Positions 6,809-9,441 of a stretch of DNA of 9,441 bases are shown piece after piece. The stretch spans positions 1 to 9,441 of the forward strand of contig CAXTFM010000142.1 in assembly GCA_964243435.1 (NCBI GenBank). Reading direction: 5' to 3'. Below the pieces are notes generated by a model. It did not search any database, had not been told where the DNA came from, and saw only the letters and a list, made by a program, of their open reading frames with translations. The translations under genes and the position numbers were made by a program. Source of the DNA: RH-AL1 sp964243435. Lineage in GTDB: Bacteria > Pseudomonadota > Alphaproteobacteria > Rhizobiales > Beijerinckiaceae. Positions within the stretch are counted from its first letter, which is position 1, and each line of letters starts with the position of its first letter.

Positions 6809-7683
6809 GTCTCGACCTCGTTGTCGCGCAGCTTTTCACGGGCGTCGCGCTCGGCACCGTGTTCGTGCTGCTGTCCACCGGCCTGTCCGTGATCTTCGGC
6901 ATGCTCGGCGTGGTCAACTTCGCCCACGGCGCCTTTTACATGGTCGGTGCCTATGCCGGTGTCTTCGTGCTGGGGCTGACCGGCAGCTTCTGGCTGGCGC
7001 TCGTCGCCGTGCCGGTCCTCGTCGGCATCTTGGGCATGGTGGTGGAACGGGTACTGGTCCGCCCGCTCTACGGGCGCGGCCCGGACGAGCCGCTGCTGCT
7101 CACCTTCGGCCTGAGCTACGTGCTGGTCGAGGCCGTGCGCATCCTTTACGGCTCGGACGGTCAAGCCTTCGAGACTCCGGCGGTGCTGTCAGGTGGCATC
7201 GACGTCGAGCAGCTCGGCTACTTCCCGGCCTACCGGCTGTTCGTCATCGCCGTGACAACCGTGCTGATGCTGGCGCTGTGGCTGTTGCTTGAGCGCACGC
7301 GCTTCGGCCTCATCGTCCGCGCCGCATCGCGCGACCCCGAGATCATGGCCGTGCTCGGCATCGACGTGAAGCGCGTCTTCCTTGTCGTCTTCGGCATCGG
7401 CACGGCGCTGGCGGCGCTGGCCGGCCTGCTCGCCGCGCCGATGCGCAGCGTCAACCCCGAAATGGGTGCGACCGTGCTGATCGAGGCCTTCGTGGTGACG
7501 GTGATCGGCGGCATGGGCTCGCTCGTCGGCGGCGTGGTCGCCGGCATGCTGGTCGGGGTTGTTTCGAGCCTCACGGCCCTGTGGCGGCCGGAAATGGCGA
7601 CGATCTCCATGTTCGCCCTGATGGCCCTGGTGCTGCTCGTGCGGCCGCAGGGGCTGTTCGGGCGCGGGAGCGCCGCGCGTTGA
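6805..7683 (+). CDS. LivH-type inner-membrane permease of the ABC transporter
   Basis: This 292-residue, very hydrophobic protein belongs to the BPD_transp_2 family and forms half of the membrane channel. VNFAHGAFYMVGAY at 37-50 is the LivH signature after the first membrane segment. RAASRDPEIMAVLGID at 172-187 lies in the cytoplasmic coupling loop that contacts the ATPase. GGMGSLVGGVVAGMLVG near the C-terminus is also typical. About eight membrane segments are apparent by eye. The ATG overlaps the binding-protein stop (ATGA), and its own stop overlaps the LivM start (TTGA). Confidence 0.94.
   Translation: MSLDLVVAQLFTGVALGTVFVLLSTGLSVIFGMLGVVNFAHGAFYMVGAYAGVFVLGLTGSFWLALVAVPVLVGILGMVVERVLVRPLYGRGPDEPLLLTFGLSYVLVEAVRILYGSDGQAFETPAVLSGGIDVEQLGYFPAYRLFVIAVTTVLMLALWLLLERTRFGLIVRAASRDPEIMAVLGIDVKRVFLVVFGIGTALAALAGLLAAPMRSVNPEMGATVLIEAFVVTVIGGMGSLVGGVVAGMLVGVVSSLTALWRPEMATISMFALMALVLLVRPQGLFGRGSAAR
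7666..7670 (+). promoter_or_regulatory. Ribosome binding site supporting the TTG start at 7680
   Basis: GGGAG lies 9 bases before the TTG at 7680-7682, which overlaps the LivH stop as TTGA. This favours the short overlap over the in-frame upstream ATG at 7581, whose extra codons are a shadow of the LivH gene. Confidence 0.5.
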
Positions 7684-8696
7684 GCGTTCCCGACGCCTTG
7701 GCGGCCGCGACGCCGTCGCCTGCTGCCCCCCCGCCGAGTGCCGTCGAGCGGGTTGCGCGTCCTGCCGCGCGCCCCTGGCGGGTGCCGGCCGTCGCCGCCG
7801 CGCTGGCAATCCTGCCCTGGGTCGTGCCTTCGCAGGCGCTGGCCGTGAACATCCTGATCTACGGACTCTACGCCACCGGCTTCAATCTCCTGTTCGGCTA
7901 CACCGGCCTCCTGTCCTTCGGCCATGCCGCCTTCATCGGCGCGGGGGCCTACGGCACCGGCATCGCGCTGGCGCAGTTCGGGCTGGGCTGGGCGCCGGCG
8001 ATCCTCGTCGGCGTCGTCGCTTCGGGCGCACTCGCGCTTTGCATCGGCGCGCTGTCGATCCGCTCGCGTGGCATCTACTTCAGCATGGTCACGTTGGCGC
8101 TGGCCCAGCTCGTGTACTACGTCGCCTTCCAGGCATCCGACTGGACCGGCGGCGAGAATGGCCTGCGCGGCTTTTCCATCTCGACGCTGCGCCTCGGTCC
8201 CTTCGCGCTGAACATCCTCGACCCACGGGTCAAGTACTACGCCATCCTCCTCGTCGTGGTCGCGGCACTTTGGATGGTGTCGCGCCTGCTGGCCTCGCCC
8301 TTCGGCGCGGCGATCGAGGCCGTGCGCGAGAACGAGAACCGGGCGCTCGCCTGCGGCTACGACGTGAGGACGCTAAAACTCGTCGCCTTCGTCATCTCCG
8401 GCCTGCTCTGCGGCCTCGCCGGTGCGCTCGACGCGCTGCACCTGTCTATCGTGCCGATCGACCTGCTGTTCTATCAAACCTCCGGCATTGCAGTGATGAT
8501 GGTGCTGCTGGGTGGCACCGGCACCTTCCTCGGTCCCTTCGTCGGTGCAGCCGCGTACCTCCTGATCGAGGACGTCGTCTCAATCTGGACCCCGCACTGG
8601 CAGCTCGTGGTCGGCGTCGCCTTCATCGGAGCGGTGCTGTTCCTGCCGCGCGGCCTATGGGGCACGCTTGCGGCGCGTGTGGGACCGGTGCGATGA
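7680..8696 (+). CDS. LivM-type inner-membrane permease of the ABC transporter
   Basis: This 338-residue BPD_transp_2 protein should form a heterodimeric channel with the LivH-type protein. It begins with a soluble Ala/Pro-rich stretch of about 33 residues (ATPSPAAPPPSAVERV and onward) before the first membrane segment, longer than the minimum needed. LSFGHAAFIGAGAYG from residue 78 is the LivM signature. FGAAIEAVRENENRALACGYD at about 208-227 is the cytoplasmic loop docking to the ATPase. GGTGTFLGPFVGAAAYLL is the usual late segment. The start is the TTG overlapping the LivH stop, supported by GGGAG 9 bases upstream. Its stop overlaps the ATPase start by 4 bp (ATGA). Confidence 0.93.
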   Translation: MSVPDALAAATPSPAAPPPSAVERVARPAARPWRVPAVAAALAILPWVVPSQALAVNILIYGLYATGFNLLFGYTGLLSFGHAAFIGAGAYGTGIALAQFGLGWAPAILVGVVASGALALCIGALSIRSRGIYFSMVTLALAQLVYYVAFQASDWTGGENGLRGFSISTLRLGPFALNILDPRVKYYAILLVVVAALWMVSRLLASPFGAAIEAVRENENRALACGYDVRTLKLVAFVISGLLCGLAGALDALHLSIVPIDLLFYQTSGIAVMMVLLGGTGTFLGPFVGAAAYLLIEDVVSIWTPHWQLVVGVAFIGAVLFLPRGLWGTLAARVGPVR

Positions 8697-9441
8697 GCGA
8701 GCCGGCGATCCTCGCCGCGCACGGCATCGGCAAGCGCTACGGCGCCTTCACCGCGCTGGACGACATCGACGTCGCCTTCGCGCGAAACAGACTGACCGCC
8801 GTGATCGGACCCAACGGCGCGGGCAAGAGCACCTTCTTCTCCATCCTGGCGGGCGCGACGGCGCCGACGAGCGGGCGCATCGTGTTCGATGGCACCGATA
8901 TCGCCGGCGCCAGGCCGCATCGCTTCGCCCGCATGGGAATCTCGCGCTCCTACCAGATCACCAACCTGTTCCCGCAGCTGTCGGCCCACGAGAACGTGCG
9001 CCTCGCCGCCCAGGCCGTCCATGCGCCGGCCCGCTTCGGTTTGTGGCGTGGCCGCGCGCATTACCCTGCGCTGGCGGACGAGGCGGACGCGCTGCTCGCC
9101 GACGTCGGTCTCGCCGGGCGGCGGCACCGGCCGGCCGCGACGCTGGCGCATGGCGAGCAGCGCGCGCTGGAGATCGCCGTGGCCCTTGCCGCCAAGCCGC
9201 GCCTGCTGCTGCTCGACGAGCCGACTGCCGGCATGAGCCCGGAGGAAACCCGCGAGATGATGGATCTCGTCGCCCGCCTCGCCGCGGAACGCACCGTGCT
9301 TCTGGTCGAACACAAGATGAAGTTGATCATGGGGCTGGCCGACCACATCGTGGTGCTGCACCAGGGCCGCCTGCTTGCACAGGGCACGCCCGACGCCATC
9401 CGCGCCGATGCCGACGTGCGCCGCGTGTACCTCGGCGAAGG
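8693..9441 (+). CDS. LivG-type ATP-binding protein of the ABC transporter (cut by the window edge)
   Basis: This ATPase drives import through the LivH/LivM channel. The 249 visible residues contain Walker A GPNGAGKST at 39-47, a Q-loop at SYQITNLF (Q88), the signature helix LAHGEQRALEIA at 151-162 (HGEQR replaces the canonical SGGQ, a known style in this family), Walker B LLLLDEP at 171-177, and the switch histidine H207 in LVEHKMK. The end VRRVYLGEG matches the short C-terminal tail of LivG proteins (BCA_ABC_TP_C), so only a few residues or just the stop are missing. No stop is seen before 9441. A LivF-type partner would normally follow. Confidence 0.94.
   Translation, partial: MSEPAILAAHGIGKRYGAFTALDDIDVAFARNRLTAVIGPNGAGKSTFFSILAGATAPTSGRIVFDGTDIAGARPHRFARMGISRSYQITNLFPQLSAHENVRLAAQAVHAPARFGLWRGRAHYPALADEADALLADVGLAGRRHRPAATLAHGEQRALEIAVALAAKPRLLLLDEPTAGMSPEETREMMDLVARLAAERTVLLVEHKMKLIMGLADHIVVLHQGRLLAQGTPDAIRADADVRRVYLGE

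Noticed and set aside
1..9441. CRISPR array, IS element, tRNA or rRNA gene, prophage or toxin-antitoxin genes
   Set aside because: No regularly spaced repeats, transposase motifs, flanking inverted repeats or RNA gene signatures were seen; nearly the whole window is accounted for by the operon and its regulator.

Overview
The window is GC-rich DNA with strongly G/C-biased third codon positions. Its tightly packed genes often start with GTG or TTG. This fits a high-GC proteobacterium (Alpha- or Betaproteobacteria, by inference), but nothing seen fixes the genus. Apart from a short stretch at the left end, it holds one catabolic locus: a divergent regulator facing an operon for a molybdenum-containing hydroxylase and a Liv-type (HAAT family) ABC transporter.

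Layout. Positions 1-74 may carry the last codons of a rightward gene. Positions 75-294 show no convincing gene. A minus-strand gene (295-1653) encodes a 452-residue regulator made of two complete, clearly homologous TetR modules fused head to tail. A 91-bp divergent promoter region (1654-1744) holds two inverted TTGACC hexamers and a short dyad. The plus-strand operon then runs to the right edge. It encodes the FAD subunit (1745-2650), the [2Fe-2S] subunit (2640-3134) and the molybdopterin catalytic subunit (3131-5527) of a xanthine-oxidase-family enzyme, in the M-S-L order of cox operons. After a 36-bp gap come a twin-arginine-like periplasmic binding protein (5564-6808), a LivH-type permease (6805-7683), a LivM-type permease (7680-8696) and a LivG-type ATPase (8693 to the edge, almost complete). 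All junctions except the 36-bp gap overlap by 4 or 11 bp, so translation is probably coupled.

How it may work (inference). The binding protein and permeases bring in a small organic molecule. The cytoplasmic Mo/FAD/Fe-S enzyme hydroxylates or oxidises it, and the double TetR protein senses it or a product and controls both directions of transcription. The active-site loop of the large subunit reads QYRAVGHP and has no cysteine, so this is not a form I CO dehydrogenase. An N-heterocycle, purine-like compound, aldehyde or other aromatic is more likely, but the substrate cannot be read from the sequence. A LivF-type second ATPase would be expected just past the right edge. The most unusual element is the single-chain double TetR regulator paired with this uptake-and-oxidation operon.
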